Shown: piece by piece, positions 6,685 to 14,761 of the stretch
Layout: every line of letters begins with the position of its first letter
Position numbering within the stretch: position 1 is the stretch's first letter
NCBI GenBank assembly: GCA_025358485.1
Contig: JANYJJ010000147.1
Location: 1-33,950, forward strand
Reading direction: 5' to 3'
DNA: 33,950 nt
Source of the DNA: Burkholderiales bacterium
GTDB taxonomy: Bacteria > Pseudomonadota > Gammaproteobacteria > Burkholderiales > Burkholderiaceae_C
The notes under the pieces: generated by a model
Told to the model about the DNA's origin: nothing
Seen by the model: only the letters and a program-made list of their open reading frames with translations
The model's database searches: none
Position numbers and translations under genes: made by a program

Positions 6685-8847
6685 TCAAAGCGCCGTCAGC
6701 GCCAGACGCCGCGCAATGCGGCGCTGCAAAACACCGATCACCGCACCGCGAACGCGCTGAGTGACGCGGTCCCAGCGGGTTGGGTTGCTCACCACTTCGG
6801 CGCGGTAAAACGACGGGCACAACACGGCCGCGTGCGACACCTCGCCGCACACGCCACAGCCCACGCAACTGTCTTGCACCACAGCCACCGGGTCGGTGCG
6901 CAGGGGGTCAGGGTTGGGCGCAATGCTGAGCGACGGGCAGCCCGACAAGCGGATGCAGGAATGGTCGCCGGTGCACGTGTCGGGGTCAATGCCAAAGCGC
7001 TCGCGCACCACGCGTTTGCCGTCGATGATGGCTTTTCGCACGAGTGGCTTTTCGCGCCGCTGGCGGTTCAGCATGCACTCCGACTGCGCAATGATCACCT
7101 TGGGGCCGAGTGCCGTGGTGGTGAGCGCTTCTTTCAACATGGCGCGCATGCCGGACACATCAAAGGTGTGCGTGGTTTTGCGCACCCAGGTCACGCCCAC
7201 GCCGCGCACCGCAGCTTCGATGGGGTGGAAGGTGCTGCGCGTGCGGTTGTCGGCGCGCGACGACAAGATGTCTTGCCCGCCGGTGGCGGCGGTGTAGTTG
7301 TTGTCGATGATGACGGTGAGGTTGTTGCTCTTGTTGAACACCGCGTTCGCGATGCCGCTGGTCAGGCCGTTGTGCCAAAAGCCGCCGTCGCCCATCACGC
7401 TGATGGCGCGCTTGCCAGCAGGTGCGTTCAAAGCCGCCGCCCCCGCCGCGCCCAGGCCGTAGCCCATGGTGGTGTTGCCCAAATTGAAGGGCGGCAAGAT
7501 GGAAAACAAATGGCAACCGATGTCGGCGCTGATGTGGTGTTCACCCAGCTCGCGTTGCACCAGCTTCATGGCTGAGAAAACCGGGCGCTCGGGGCAGCCA
7601 GTGCACAGGCCGGGCGGGCGAGCTTGCACGGCCGCGTTCAGGGACTGGTGATGGACAGAAGCGAGCTTGTGTGGCGAAGGTGGCGAAAGCGGCGCTGCCT
7701 CCATCAACTCAGGCGCGTGCTCGGCCATGAATTGCCGCAAGCCGTCCATCAACACGGCGGCGTTGTATTCGCCCGCCATTGGCAACATCGGCAGCGGCCC
7801 TTTGCCCACGACCTTGGTTTGCAAGTCGGCCTGCCGCAACACGGTGTGAATGCCCTGCTCGATGAAGTTGGGCTGGCCTTCTTCCACCACCCACACCGCG
7901 CGCTTGCCTGCGCAAAAGCGCGTCAGTTCGCTGTCGATCAGCGGGTAGGCCACGTTCATCACATACAGCGGCACGCGGCTGTGACCGTAAACGTCGGCCA
8001 GCTTGAGGCGCTCCATGGCGCGCAGCAAGGTGTTGTACGACCCGCCTTGCACGATGATGCCGATGTCGGCTGAATCTGCTGCGAAGAACTCATTCAAGCC
8101 ACGCTCGGTGATGAACTTCACCGCCGCCGGCCAGCGCTGTTCTACCTTTTCGCGCTCATGCAAAAAGCTGGCCGGTGGCAACACGATGCGGCTCACATCG
8201 CGCTGCGGATTTTCCAAAGCTTGTGCCAATGTGAATTCAGGGCGGCGGTTGTCTTTGGCAACGAACTGGCCATGCACATGGCAAGCGCGTATGCGCAGTT
8301 GCAACATCACTGGCGTGTGGCTGACTTCCGACAACTCAAAGCCCACCTCCACCGCCTTAACGATGCTGGGCAAATACGGCCGAGGGTCGAGCAGCCACAT
8401 CTGCGACTTCATGGCAAACGCATGGCTGCGCTCTTGCATGATGCTGGAGCCGTCGCCGTAGTCTTCGCCGACGATGATGAGCGCGCCACCAAGCACTCCG
8501 CCCGATGCCAAATTCGCCAACGCATCCGATGCCACGTTGGTGCCGACTGTGCTTTTGAACGTGACCGCGCCGCGCAGCGGGTAATTGACTGAAGCGGCCA
8601 AGGTGGCGGCGGCCGTGGCTTCGCTGGCGCTGCTCTCGAAGCGCACACCCATCTCGCCAAGGATGTCTTGCGCGTCGGCCAGCACGTCCATCAAATGCGA
8701 AATCGGCGAGCCTTGGTAGCCCGCCACATAGGCCACGCCAGATTGCAGCAGCGCTTTGGTGACAGCCAAGATGCCCTCGCCGCGAAAGACATCGCCCTGC
8801 CCCAAGCGCAGCTTTTCAACTTCTTCGGCGAATGATCTTTCGGCCAT
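6685..8847 (-). CDS. iorA: Indolepyruvate ferredoxin oxidoreductase-like, alpha subunit
   Basis: This is a 720-residue thiamine-diphosphate and iron-sulfur enzyme of the 2-oxoacid oxidoreductase family. Visible parts are an N-terminal pyrimidine-binding domain (GYQGSPISHLMD), the TPP motif beginning GDGGFWHNGL near residue 485 and ending IIDNNY, and a C-terminal ferredoxin-like domain. The second cluster motif is CVGCGVC...CP near residue 660. The first, near 621, reads CTGDHSC...GCP and has Asp where a CxxCxxC motif would have Cys. The substrate is a 2-oxoacid. Indolepyruvate is the family name, but isatinate (2-aminophenylglyoxylate) would fit this locus better because the product would be 2-aminobenzoyl-CoA. 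The start at MAERSF is chosen because the upstream in-frame ATGs fall in the AT-rich promoter. It is first in the operon and divergent from marR. Confidence 0.88.
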   Translation of the reverse strand: MAERSFAEEVEKLRLGQGDVFRGEGILAVTKALLQSGVAYVAGYQGSPISHLMDVLADAQDILGEMGVRFESSASEATAAATLAASVNYPLRGAVTFKSTVGTNVASDALANLASGGVLGGALIIVGEDYGDGSSIMQERSHAFAMKSQMWLLDPRPYLPSIVKAVEVGFELSEVSHTPVMLQLRIRACHVHGQFVAKDNRRPEFTLAQALENPQRDVSRIVLPPASFLHEREKVEQRWPAAVKFITERGLNEFFAADSADIGIIVQGGSYNTLLRAMERLKLADVYGHSRVPLYVMNVAYPLIDSELTRFCAGKRAVWVVEEGQPNFIEQGIHTVLRQADLQTKVVGKGPLPMLPMAGEYNAAVLMDGLRQFMAEHAPELMEAAPLSPPSPHKLASVHHQSLNAAVQARPPGLCTGCPERPVFSAMKLVQRELGEHHISADIGCHLFSILPPFNLGNTTMGYGLGAAGAAALNAPAGKRAISVMGDGGFWHNGLTSGIANAVFNKSNNLTVIIDNNYTAATGGQDILSSRADNRTRSTFHPIEAAVRGVGVTWVRKTTHTFDVSGMRAMLKEALTTTALGPKVIIAQSECMLNRQRREKPLVRKAIIDGKRVVRERFGIDPDTCTGDHSCIRLSGCPSLSIAPNPDPLRTDPVAVVQDSCVGCGVCGEVSHAAVLCPSFYRAEVVSNPTRWDRVTQRVRGAVIGVLQRRIARRLALTAL

Positions 8848-8981
8848 GACGTCTGTGAAATATGAAATACGAACCCGCATTGGGTTGGACTTTGACCCTT
8901 CATATCTGAACATATGCAAATGCATGGGTCAAGCGGGCTTCAACCCATATGCTTCAAATGACGATGCGGTCACAGTCGGTC
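8848..8981. promoter_or_regulatory. Divergent promoter/operator region between iorA-like operon and marR
   Basis: This AT-richer stretch contains several dyads: ATGCA-AA-TGCAT at 8914-8925, ATGGGT...ACCCAT at 8924-8929/8943-8948 with a 13-base spacer, and two CATATG hexamers. On the minus strand TTGACC (8931-8926) is a fair -35 element, and the dyads fall in its spacer. This is where a MarR dimer would block transcription. I infer that the adjacent MarR controls both directions. Which dyad is the operator is not certain. Confidence 0.6.
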
Positions 8982-9446
8982 ATGAGTTCAGTCGCACCCA
9001 ACCAACCCGCCTTCATCGACGACTACCTGGCGTATTTGCTGGCGCGGGCCAGCCACTTGATTTCGCACGAATTCCACGCCGTGGCGCGCCGCGCTGGTGT
9101 GTCGGTCTTGCAGTGGCGGGTGCTGGCCACCCTGGCCGACGGCAAGCCGCGCAGCGTGGGCGCGGTGGCGCTGATCACCCTCACACCCCAATCCACGCTC
9201 ACGCGCGTGGCCGACCGCATGGGCGAGCAGGGTTTGCTGGTGCGCCTGGACGGCAGCACCGACCGGCGCATCACGCAATTGCAAATCACGCCTGAAGGCA
9301 AAAAATTGGCACAGCGTTTGGTCAAGCAGGCTCGCCTTCATGAAGCTGCTGTGCTGGCCCCATTGGGCGAAGCCGAAGCGGCGGCATTGAAACGGGCGTT
9401 GCATCAATTGATTGCTTTGCATGCGCCTGCGGTTGTTGACAACTGA
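8982..9446 (+). CDS. MarR-family transcriptional regulator
   Basis: The 154-residue winged-helix regulator has the MarR layout: an N-terminal dimerisation helix, SVLQWRVLATLADG, the recognition region ALITLTPQSTLTRVADRM, and the wing RLDGSTDRRITQLQITPEG. MarR repressors usually release DNA when they bind an aromatic acid or aryl-CoA. Its position, divergent from the iorA-dioxygenase operon and directly upstream of the aminobenzoyl-CoA operon, makes it the likely substrate-responsive switch for both. Earlier in-frame ATGs exist at 8949, 8958 and 8964. I chose MSSVAP at 8982 because the first overlaps an operator-like dyad. The stop overlaps the -35 element of the next promoter. Confidence 0.88.
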   Translation: MSSVAPNQPAFIDDYLAYLLARASHLISHEFHAVARRAGVSVLQWRVLATLADGKPRSVGAVALITLTPQSTLTRVADRMGEQGLLVRLDGSTDRRITQLQITPEGKKLAQRLVKQARLHEAAVLAPLGEAEAAALKRALHQLIALHAPAVVDN

Positions 9447-9464
9447 AGTATCAATATCTAAAGT
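9436..9464 (+). promoter_or_regulatory. Likely sigma-70 promoter of the aminobenzoyl-CoA operon
   Basis: A perfect -35 TTGACA (9436-9441) is followed by a 17-base spacer and TAAAGT (9459-9464), which matches 4 of 6 at -10. It ends 32 bases before the monooxygenase start codon. The spacer contains TCAATATCTAAA, similar to TCATATCTGAA at 8900-8910 in the divergent region, which hints at a shared regulator. Confidence 0.55.
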
Positions 9465-9496
9465 TCGCAACCTGAGCAGTCAAGTGGCAACAGCAA

Positions 9497-11872
9497 ATGA
9501 AAATCGTGTGCATAGGCGGCGGGCCTGCGGGCTTGTACTTTTCACTTCTGATGAAGAAGGGCAACCCGGCGCACGACATCACGGTGGTCGAGCGCAACAA
9601 GCCTTACGACACCTTCGGCTGGGGCGTGGTTTTTTCAGACGCCACCTTGGCCAACATGCGCCAATGGGACGCCGCCACCGCCGCCGACATCGAAAAATCG
9701 TTCAACCATTGGGACGATATTGAGCTGGAATTCAAGGGCCGCTACATCCGCAGCGGCGGTCACGGCTTTGTGGGCATAGGCCGCAAAAAGCTGTTGAACA
9801 TTTTGCAAGCGCGCTGCGAAGAACTGGGCGTGCGCTTGCAGTTTGAATCTGAGGCCGACTCTGACGCCGACTTCCCCGACGCCGACCTCATCGTGGCCTG
9901 CGACGGCGTGAATTCCAAAATTCGCACGCGCCATGCCGCTGTGTTGAAGCCCGATGTCGTCATACGGCCGAACCGCTTCATTTGGTTGGGCACCACACGC
10001 CTGTACGACGCTTTCAACTTCACATTTGTGAAAACGCAGCACGGCTGGTTTCAAGCCCACGTCTATCAATTCGACGACAAAACCACCACCTTCATTGTCG
10101 AAACGCCCGAGCATGTTTTTCAGGCGCACGGCCTGGACAAGTTGAACGTGGACGAGTCCATTGCCTTTTGCGAAGACTTGTTCAAAGACCATTTGCACGG
10201 CCACCCACTTCTGAGCAATGCGCGCCATTTGCGCGGTTCGGCGTGGTTGAACTTTCAGCGCGTGAAGTGCGAGGAATGGTCATTCTTCAACGGCCGCAGC
10301 CATGTGGTGATGATGGGCGACGCAGTGCACACCGCCCACTTCGCCATCGGCTCGGGCACCAAGTTGGCCATTGAAGATGCGATCGAGTTGACCAAACAAT
10401 TTCAAAAAATGCCTCATGAGCGAGGTCAAACGTCTGAGCACATCGCGCCTGTGTTGGCTGAGTACCAAGCCCTGCGCAAAGTCGATGTGCTGCGCTTGCA
10501 AAACGCGGCCTGGAACGCGATGGAATGGTTTGAAGCGGTGGGCGAGCGCTACGCCGATTCACTGCCGCCCGAGCAGTTCATGTATTCGATGCTTACGCGG
10601 TCACAGCGCATCTCGCACGAGAACCTGCGCCTGCGCGACCGCGTGTGGTTGGAAGGTTTTGAGCGCTGGTTTGCCGAGCAATCGGGCTTGACAGTCGACC
10701 GCGACAAGACACCGCCGCCGCCCATGTTCACGCCTTACACCGTGCGCAGCATCACGCTGAAAAACCGCGTGGTGGTGTCGCCGATGGCGCAGTACAGCGC
10801 GGTGGACGGCGTGGCCGGTGACTACCACTTGGTGCACCTGGGTGCGCGCGCCATGGGCGGTGCGGGCTTGGTGTTTGCGGAGATGACTTGCGTCAGCGCC
10901 GAAGGCCGCATCACGCCCGGCTGCCCTGGGCTTTACAACGAAGCGCAGTTCGCGGCCTGGAAGCGCATTGCCGATTGGGTGCATGCCAACAGCAGTGCCA
11001 AGTTCGGCATGCAAATCGGCCATGCAGGTGCCAAAGCCTCGACGCGCTTGGCCTGGGAAGGCATAGACAAGCCGCTGTTGGAAGGCAACTGGCCGTTGGT
11101 GTCGGCGTCGAAACAGCAATACCTTGAGGGCGTGAGCCAAATCTCCAGCGCCATGACGCGCGCTGACATGGACACGGCGGTGGCCGACTTTGTGCGCACC
11201 ACGCAGTGGGCCGCCAAGGCCGGTGTGGACTGGTTGGAGCTGCACTGCGCCCACGGTTACTTGCTGTCGTCTTTCATCTCGCCGCTGACGAATCACCGCA
11301 GCGATGAATACGGCGGCAGCCTGGAAAACCGCTTGCGGTTTCCGCTGCAAGTGTTTGCAGCGGTGCGTGCTGCGTGGCCTGAACAGTTGCCGATGTCGGT
11401 GCGAATTTCGGCCCACGATTGGGTGGACGGCGGCATCACGCCGTCTGATGCAGTGGAGGTGGCGCGTGCTTTCAAAGTGGCGGGGGCGGACTTGATTGAC
11501 TGCTCATCGGGCCAGGTCAGCAAGTTGGAAAAACCGGTGTTTGGGCGCATGTTTCAAACGCCGTTTTCAGATCGGATTCGCAACGAAGCGGGCATTGCCA
11601 CCATCGCGGTCGGTGCCATCTCTGAAGCCGATCACGTGAACAGCATCATTGCCGCAGGCCGTGCCGATTTGTGCGCCGTGGCACGGCCACATTTAGCCAA
11701 CCCCGCGTGGACGCTGACCGAAGCGGCCAAGATCGGCTACACGCCCATGGCGTGGCCCAAGCAGTATTTGTCGGCCAAGCCGCAGATGGAATCGCTGTTT
11801 GCGCGCGAAAAAGCGGCCGTGGCGGCCCTGACGGCAGCCGGGTCGGGCGCTGCTGACAAGGAGGCCGTATGA
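9497..11872 (+). CDS. Two-domain flavoprotein, 2-aminobenzoyl-CoA monooxygenase/reductase (salicylyl-CoA 5-hydroxylase) type
   Basis: The 791-residue protein fuses an FAD aromatic hydroxylase domain to an old-yellow-enzyme domain. The N-terminal part shows the dinucleotide-binding [14 protein letters not shown] at residues 7-20 and the second FAD motif [14 protein letters not shown] near 275. From about residue 410 the FMN-binding OYE domain runs [20 protein letters not shown], through [11 protein letters not shown] and [14 protein letters not shown], to [10 protein letters not shown]. This architecture is that of Azoarcus 2-aminobenzoyl-CoA monooxygenase/reductase, which hydroxylates anthraniloyl-CoA at C5 and then reduces the ring. 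Databases often name the same architecture salicylyl-CoA 5-hydroxylase. The neighbouring aminobenzoate-type ligase, MarR and beta-oxidation genes favour the aminobenzoyl-CoA reading. The start has no close alternative. The stop overlaps the next ORF in an ATGA. Confidence 0.88.
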   Translation: MKIVCIGGGPAGLYFSLLMKKGNPAHDITVVERNKPYDTFGWGVVFSDATLANMRQWDAATAADIEKSFNHWDDIELEFKGRYIRSGGHGFVGIGRKKLLNILQARCEELGVRLQFESEADSDADFPDADLIVACDGVNSKIRTRHAAVLKPDVVIRPNRFIWLGTTRLYDAFNFTFVKTQHGWFQAHVYQFDDKTTTFIVETPEHVFQAHGLDKLNVDESIAFCEDLFKDHLHGHPLLSNARHLRGSAWLNFQRVKCEEWSFFNGRSHVVMMGDAVHTAHFAIGSGTKLAIEDAIELTKQFQKMPHERGQTSEHIAPVLAEYQALRKVDVLRLQNAAWNAMEWFEAVGERYADSLPPEQFMYSMLTRSQRISHENLRLRDRVWLEGFERWFAEQSGLTVDRDKTPPPPMFTPYTVRSITLKNRVVVSPMAQYSAVDGVAGDYHLVHLGARAMGGAGLVFAEMTCVSAEGRITPGCPGLYNEAQFAAWKRIADWVHANSSAKFGMQIGHAGAKASTRLAWEGIDKPLLEGNWPLVSASKQQYLEGVSQISSAMTRADMDTAVADFVRTTQWAAKAGVDWLELHCAHGYLLSSFISPLTNHRSDEYGGSLENRLRFPLQVFAAVRAAWPEQLPMSVRISAHDWVDGGITPSDAVEVARAFKVAGADLIDCSSGQVSKLEKPVFGRMFQTPFSDRIRNEAGIATIAVGAISEADHVNSIIAAGRADLCAVARPHLANPAWTLTEAAKIGYTPMAWPKQYLSAKPQMESLFAREKAAVAALTAAGSGAADKEAV

Positions 11873-12189
11873 GCAAGCCGAGTTCGGGGCAGTTTGGGGA
11901 GAACGGGGAGTACGGGGAGTACGGGGAGTGTGGGGAATACGGGCACTTGGCGCCCAAACCCACCCCGTTCACCCTGAGGTATCGAAGGGCGAGTTGCGAG
12001 CGCATAGGCGCGACGCCATGCAAGCTCAAACCCGCCCCGTTCGCCCTGAGGTATCGAAGGGCCGGTGGTGAGCGCATTGGAGCCAGGCCACGCAAACCCA
12101 ACCCCACCCCGTTCGCCCTGAGGTATCGAAGGGCCGCCGTGCAGCAATTTTTGCTTCAGCGCAATTCAAGTTTGAGAGCCAAGCCGTGA
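11869..12189 (+). CDS. 106-aa ORF built from tandem and hairpin repeats; reality uncertain
   Basis: I do not recognise this protein. Translation signals are strong: AAGGAGG at 11858-11864, four bases before an ATG that overlaps the previous stop. The body, however, is entirely repetitive. Residues 10-25 are Gly-Glu-Tyr triplets from a 9-bp tandem, and the rest is three 24-residue units (each containing PFxLRYRRA) from 72-bp repeats that carry the hairpin element. No domain, signal peptide or membrane segment is visible. It may be a decayed or overwritten operon gene whose ribosome-binding site survives, or a leader that couples translation to the MarR gene downstream. Confidence 0.3.
   Translation: MSKPSSGQFGENGEYGEYGECGEYGHLAPKPTPFTLRYRRASCERIGATPCKLKPAPFALRYRRAGGERIGARPRKPNPTPFALRYRRAAVQQFLLQRNSSLRAKP
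11896..11940 (+). repeat. 9-bp tandem repeat, five units
   Basis: Five units of GGGGAGTAC with small variations lie just after the monooxygenase stop. The unit is a multiple of three, so it reads as GEY-type tripeptides in the ORF starting at 11869. Confidence 0.9.
11965..11990 (+). repeat. Dispersed hairpin repeat, copy 4
   Basis: It reads CCGTTC, arm ACCCT, core GAGGTATCGA, arm AGGGC. The outermost arm pair is A-C, so pairing covers four bases. It is the first of three copies with an exact 72-bp period. Confidence 0.9.
12037..12062 (+). repeat. Dispersed hairpin repeat, copy 5
   Basis: It reads CCGTTC, arm GCCCT, core GAGGTATCGA, arm AGGGC. The arms are fully complementary. It starts exactly 72 bp after copy 4. 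Confidence 0.9.
12109..12134 (+). repeat. Dispersed hairpin repeat, copy 6
   Basis: It has the same sequence as copy 5 and starts 72 bp later. The inter-repeat segments are also related (GAGCGCAT shared), so the unit duplicated is the full 72 bp. Confidence 0.9.
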
Positions 12190-12200
12190 AGGCCGAACTG

Positions 12201-12707
12201 ATGCCGTTTCTCGACGACGCCAACATCGGCTTCGAAGGCCGCATGGCCAGCGACGATCACCAGTCGCTCAAGCTCTGGCTGCGCTTGTTGTCGTGCAGCA
12301 CGCAAATCGAAACCGAAATTCGCAAACGCCTGCGCACTGAATTTGGAATGAGCTTGGCGCGCTTCGACTACCTGGCGCAACTGCACAGGCACCCAGACGG
12401 TCTGCGCATGAACGCGCTGTCGAAGTTTTTGATGGTCACCGGCGGCAACGTCACCGGCCTGACCGATGAGTTGGAAAAGGAGGAGTTGGTCGAACGCGTG
12501 GCCGAGCCCGGCGACCGGCGCTCTTACCGCGTGAGCCTGACGCGCAAAGGCAGCAAGTTGTTTGAAAAAATAGCGGCCCTGCACGAGGTGTGGGTGGTCG
12601 GCTTTTTCGCGGGCATGAGTGCATCTGAAAAAAAACAACTGCAAAGCTTGTTGGGTAACTTGCGTGTGCAGGTCACTGACCTCCAATCAACCGGTCTGGG
12701 AACATGA
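12201..12707 (+). CDS. MarR-family transcriptional regulator (second)
   Basis: The 168-residue winged-helix protein has MarR features: [18 protein letters not shown], then [19 protein letters not shown], the recognition helix [16 protein letters not shown], and the wing [18 protein letters not shown]. The ATG at 12201 is chosen because GAAGG lies eight bases upstream. A GTG at 12186 is an alternative. Its stop overlaps the next gene in an ATGA, so this regulator is translated with the catabolic operon, which suggests feedback control by an aryl-CoA intermediate. It differs from the divergent MarR at 8982. A regulator at this position is known from Azoarcus-type aminobenzoate clusters. Confidence 0.88.
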   Translation: MPFLDDANIGFEGRMASDDHQSLKLWLRLLSCSTQIETEIRKRLRTEFGMSLARFDYLAQLHRHPDGLRMNALSKFLMVTGGNVTGLTDELEKEELVERVAEPGDRRSYRVSLTRKGSKLFEKIAALHEVWVVGFFAGMSASEKKQLQSLLGNLRVQVTDLQSTGLGT

Positions 12708-13555
12708 AGAAGCAAATTGAGCCGACGCTGGCCGCAGGCAACCGCACACTCATGGCCAGCCACCAAGCACAACACTTTGGTTGGACGGTGCGTGACCGCG
12801 TGGGCGTCATCACGCTGAACCGGCCCGAGCGCAAGAACCCACTCACCTTCGCTTCATACGCCGAGCTGCGCGACCTGTTTGAAGCGCTGCGTTACGCCAC
12901 CGACGTGCATGCGGTGGTGATCACGGGCGCAGGCGGCAATTTCTGTTCAGGCGGTGACGTTGTTGAAATCATCGGTCCGCTGGTGGGCCTTAACCCGCCT
13001 GAGATTTTGATGTTTGCGCGCATGACCGGCGCGGTGGTGAAAGCCATGCGCCACTGCCCGCAACCCATCATTGCCAGCATCGACGGCGTGTGCGCTGGCG
13101 CTGGCGCGATCTTGGCCATGGCGGCCGACATGCGCCTGGGCACCGCACGCAGCAAGACGGCCTTCCTCTTCAACCGCGTGGGCTTGGCCGGTTGCGACAT
13201 GGGAGCCTGCGCCATGCTGCCGCGCTTGATAGGCCAAGGCCGCGCCAGCGAGTTGCTTTACACCGGACGGGCGCTGGGCGGCGAAGAAGGCGAGCGCTGG
13301 GGTTACTTGAACAGACTGTGCACGCCTGAAGACGTGCTGGACCAATCGATCAAGCTCGCGCACGACATGGCCCACGGCCCCACCTTTGCCAACGGCATCA
13401 CCAAAACCATGCTGCACCAAGAGTGGGCCATGGGCGTGGACGAAGCCATCGAATCGGAAGCGCAGGCACAAACCATATGCATGCTGACCGAAGACTTCAA
13501 GCGCGCTTATGAGGCGTTCAGTGCCAAAGCCAAACCAGTGTTTGAGGGAAATTGA
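12704..13555 (+). CDS. Enoyl-CoA hydratase/isomerase (crotonase) family protein with altered active site
   Basis: The 283-residue crotonase-fold protein keeps the two oxyanion-hole loops ([10 protein letters not shown] near residue 83 and [12 protein letters not shown] near 133). Both catalytic glutamates of enoyl-CoA hydratase are replaced: GCELA reads GAILA with Ile136, and the PEIKLG position reads NRVGLA with Arg158. Asp165 in CDMG matches the aspartate of the dienoyl-CoA isomerase motif ADVG. It may therefore be an isomerase, hydrolase or ring-opening enzyme acting on a cyclic CoA ester, not a plain hydratase. The first ~25 residues are not conserved, and an internal ATG (MASHQAQ, residue 17) is a possible start. 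It sits between MarR and an acyl-CoA dehydrogenase with overlapping codons on both sides. Confidence 0.88.
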   Translation: MKKQIEPTLAAGNRTLMASHQAQHFGWTVRDRVGVITLNRPERKNPLTFASYAELRDLFEALRYATDVHAVVITGAGGNFCSGGDVVEIIGPLVGLNPPEILMFARMTGAVVKAMRHCPQPIIASIDGVCAGAGAILAMAADMRLGTARSKTAFLFNRVGLAGCDMGACAMLPRLIGQGRASELLYTGRALGGEEGERWGYLNRLCTPEDVLDQSIKLAHDMAHGPTFANGITKTMLHQEWAMGVDEAIESEAQAQTICMLTEDFKRAYEAFSAKAKPVFEGN

Positions 13556-14733
13556 TGAACCACCTTCAACACTTGGACTGGCCGTTTTTTGAGCCGCACC
13601 ACCGTGAGTTGGCCATCGCGCTGGACGCTTGGTCGGCCACCCACATGGCACACGTGGATCACTCAAGCGACCACACCAGCGTCGACGCCGCCTGCCGCGC
13701 CTGCGTGCATGCGCTGGGCGACGGAGGCTGGCTGCGCCATGCTGTGGGCGGCACGCAGCACGGCGGCGCGGCCGAGTTGCTCGACACGCGCAGCTTGTGC
13801 CTCATCCGCGAAACCCTGGCGCGCTTTGAAGGCTTGGCCGACTTTGCGTTTGCGATGCAGGGTTTGGGGTCGGGTGCCATCAGCTTGAACGGCAGCGCTG
13901 CGCAAAAGCAAAACTACCTGCTGCGCGTGGCGAATGGGTCAGCGATTGCTGCGTTTGCTTTGTCTGAACCCGACGCCGGATCTGACGTGGCTGCCATGGC
14001 CTGCGAGGCCGCGGTGGACGGTGACCAAGTCGTCCTCAACGGTGAAAAAACCTGGATATCCAACGGCGGCATTGCCGACTTTTACGTCGTGTTTGCGCGC
14101 AGCGGCGAAGCGCCCGGCTCACGCGGCATATCGGCCTTCATCGTCGACGCCAACACGCCGGGCTTGGAGATTGCCGAGCGCATCGAGGTCATCGCGCCCC
14201 ACCCTTTGGCGCGCCTGCGTTTCACCAACTGCCGCTTTCCGTTGACGCAGCGCATCGGTGCTGCGGGCGAAGGATTCAAAGTGGCCATGCGCACGCTGGA
14301 TGTGTTTCGCACTTCGGTGGCTGCTGCCGCTTTGGGCTTTGCGCGCCGCGCCATGCAAGAGGCCATGCACCGCGCCACCACCCGCAAAATGTTCAACGGC
14401 GTGTTGGGCGACTTCCAATTGACGCAGGCCAAGCTGGCCACCATGGCCACCACCATCGACAGTGCTGCGTTGCTCGTCTACCGCGCCGCCTGGATGCGCG
14501 ACCAAGGGCACAACGTGACGCGCGAGGCCGCGATGGCCAAGATGGCCGCGACCGAAGGCGCGCAGCAAGTAATAGACGCCGCAGTGCAGCTCTGGGGTGG
14601 CATGGGCGTGGTCAGCGGTCAACCGGTCGAGCGCCTGTACCGCGAGATCCGCGCACTGCGAATTTACGAAGGTGCCACCGAGGTGCAGCAACTCATCATC
14701 GGGCGCGATTTGTTGAAAGAAGCCGGTCGCTGA
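13555..14733 (+). CDS. Acyl-CoA dehydrogenase
   Basis: This 392-residue flavoprotein removes two hydrogens from an acyl-CoA (alpha-beta oxidation). Motifs are [17 protein letters not shown] near residue 137, [19 protein letters not shown] near 165, and the C-terminal [17 protein letters not shown] holding the expected catalytic glutamate. The stop of the preceding gene and this ATG share one base (TGATG), with GAGGG seven bases upstream, so translation is coupled. In this operon it probably desaturates or re-oxidises a cyclohexane-type CoA intermediate formed after ring reduction. Electrons would pass to ETF, which is not encoded here. Confidence 0.92.
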   Translation: MNHLQHLDWPFFEPHHRELAIALDAWSATHMAHVDHSSDHTSVDAACRACVHALGDGGWLRHAVGGTQHGGAAELLDTRSLCLIRETLARFEGLADFAFAMQGLGSGAISLNGSAAQKQNYLLRVANGSAIAAFALSEPDAGSDVAAMACEAAVDGDQVVLNGEKTWISNGGIADFYVVFARSGEAPGSRGISAFIVDANTPGLEIAERIEVIAPHPLARLRFTNCRFPLTQRIGAAGEGFKVAMRTLDVFRTSVAAAALGFARRAMQEAMHRATTRKMFNGVLGDFQLTQAKLATMATTIDSAALLVYRAAWMRDQGHNVTREAAMAKMAATEGAQQVIDAAVQLWGGMGVVSGQPVERLYREIRALRIYEGATEVQQLIIGRDLLKEAGR

Positions 14734-14761
14734 AGAGCTTGATCACACACAAATCAAAATC

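Noticed and set aside
5419-7575. Very long plus-strand open frame opposite the iorA/iorB-like genes
   Set aside because: It lies fully antisense to well-recognised genes, is His/Ala/Arg-rich as expected from a mirrored GC-rich frame, and has no known motif.
11896-12134. Short regular repeats as a CRISPR array
   Set aside because: The 72-bp units have related, not unique, spacers, the 9-bp units have no spacers, and no cas genes are near.
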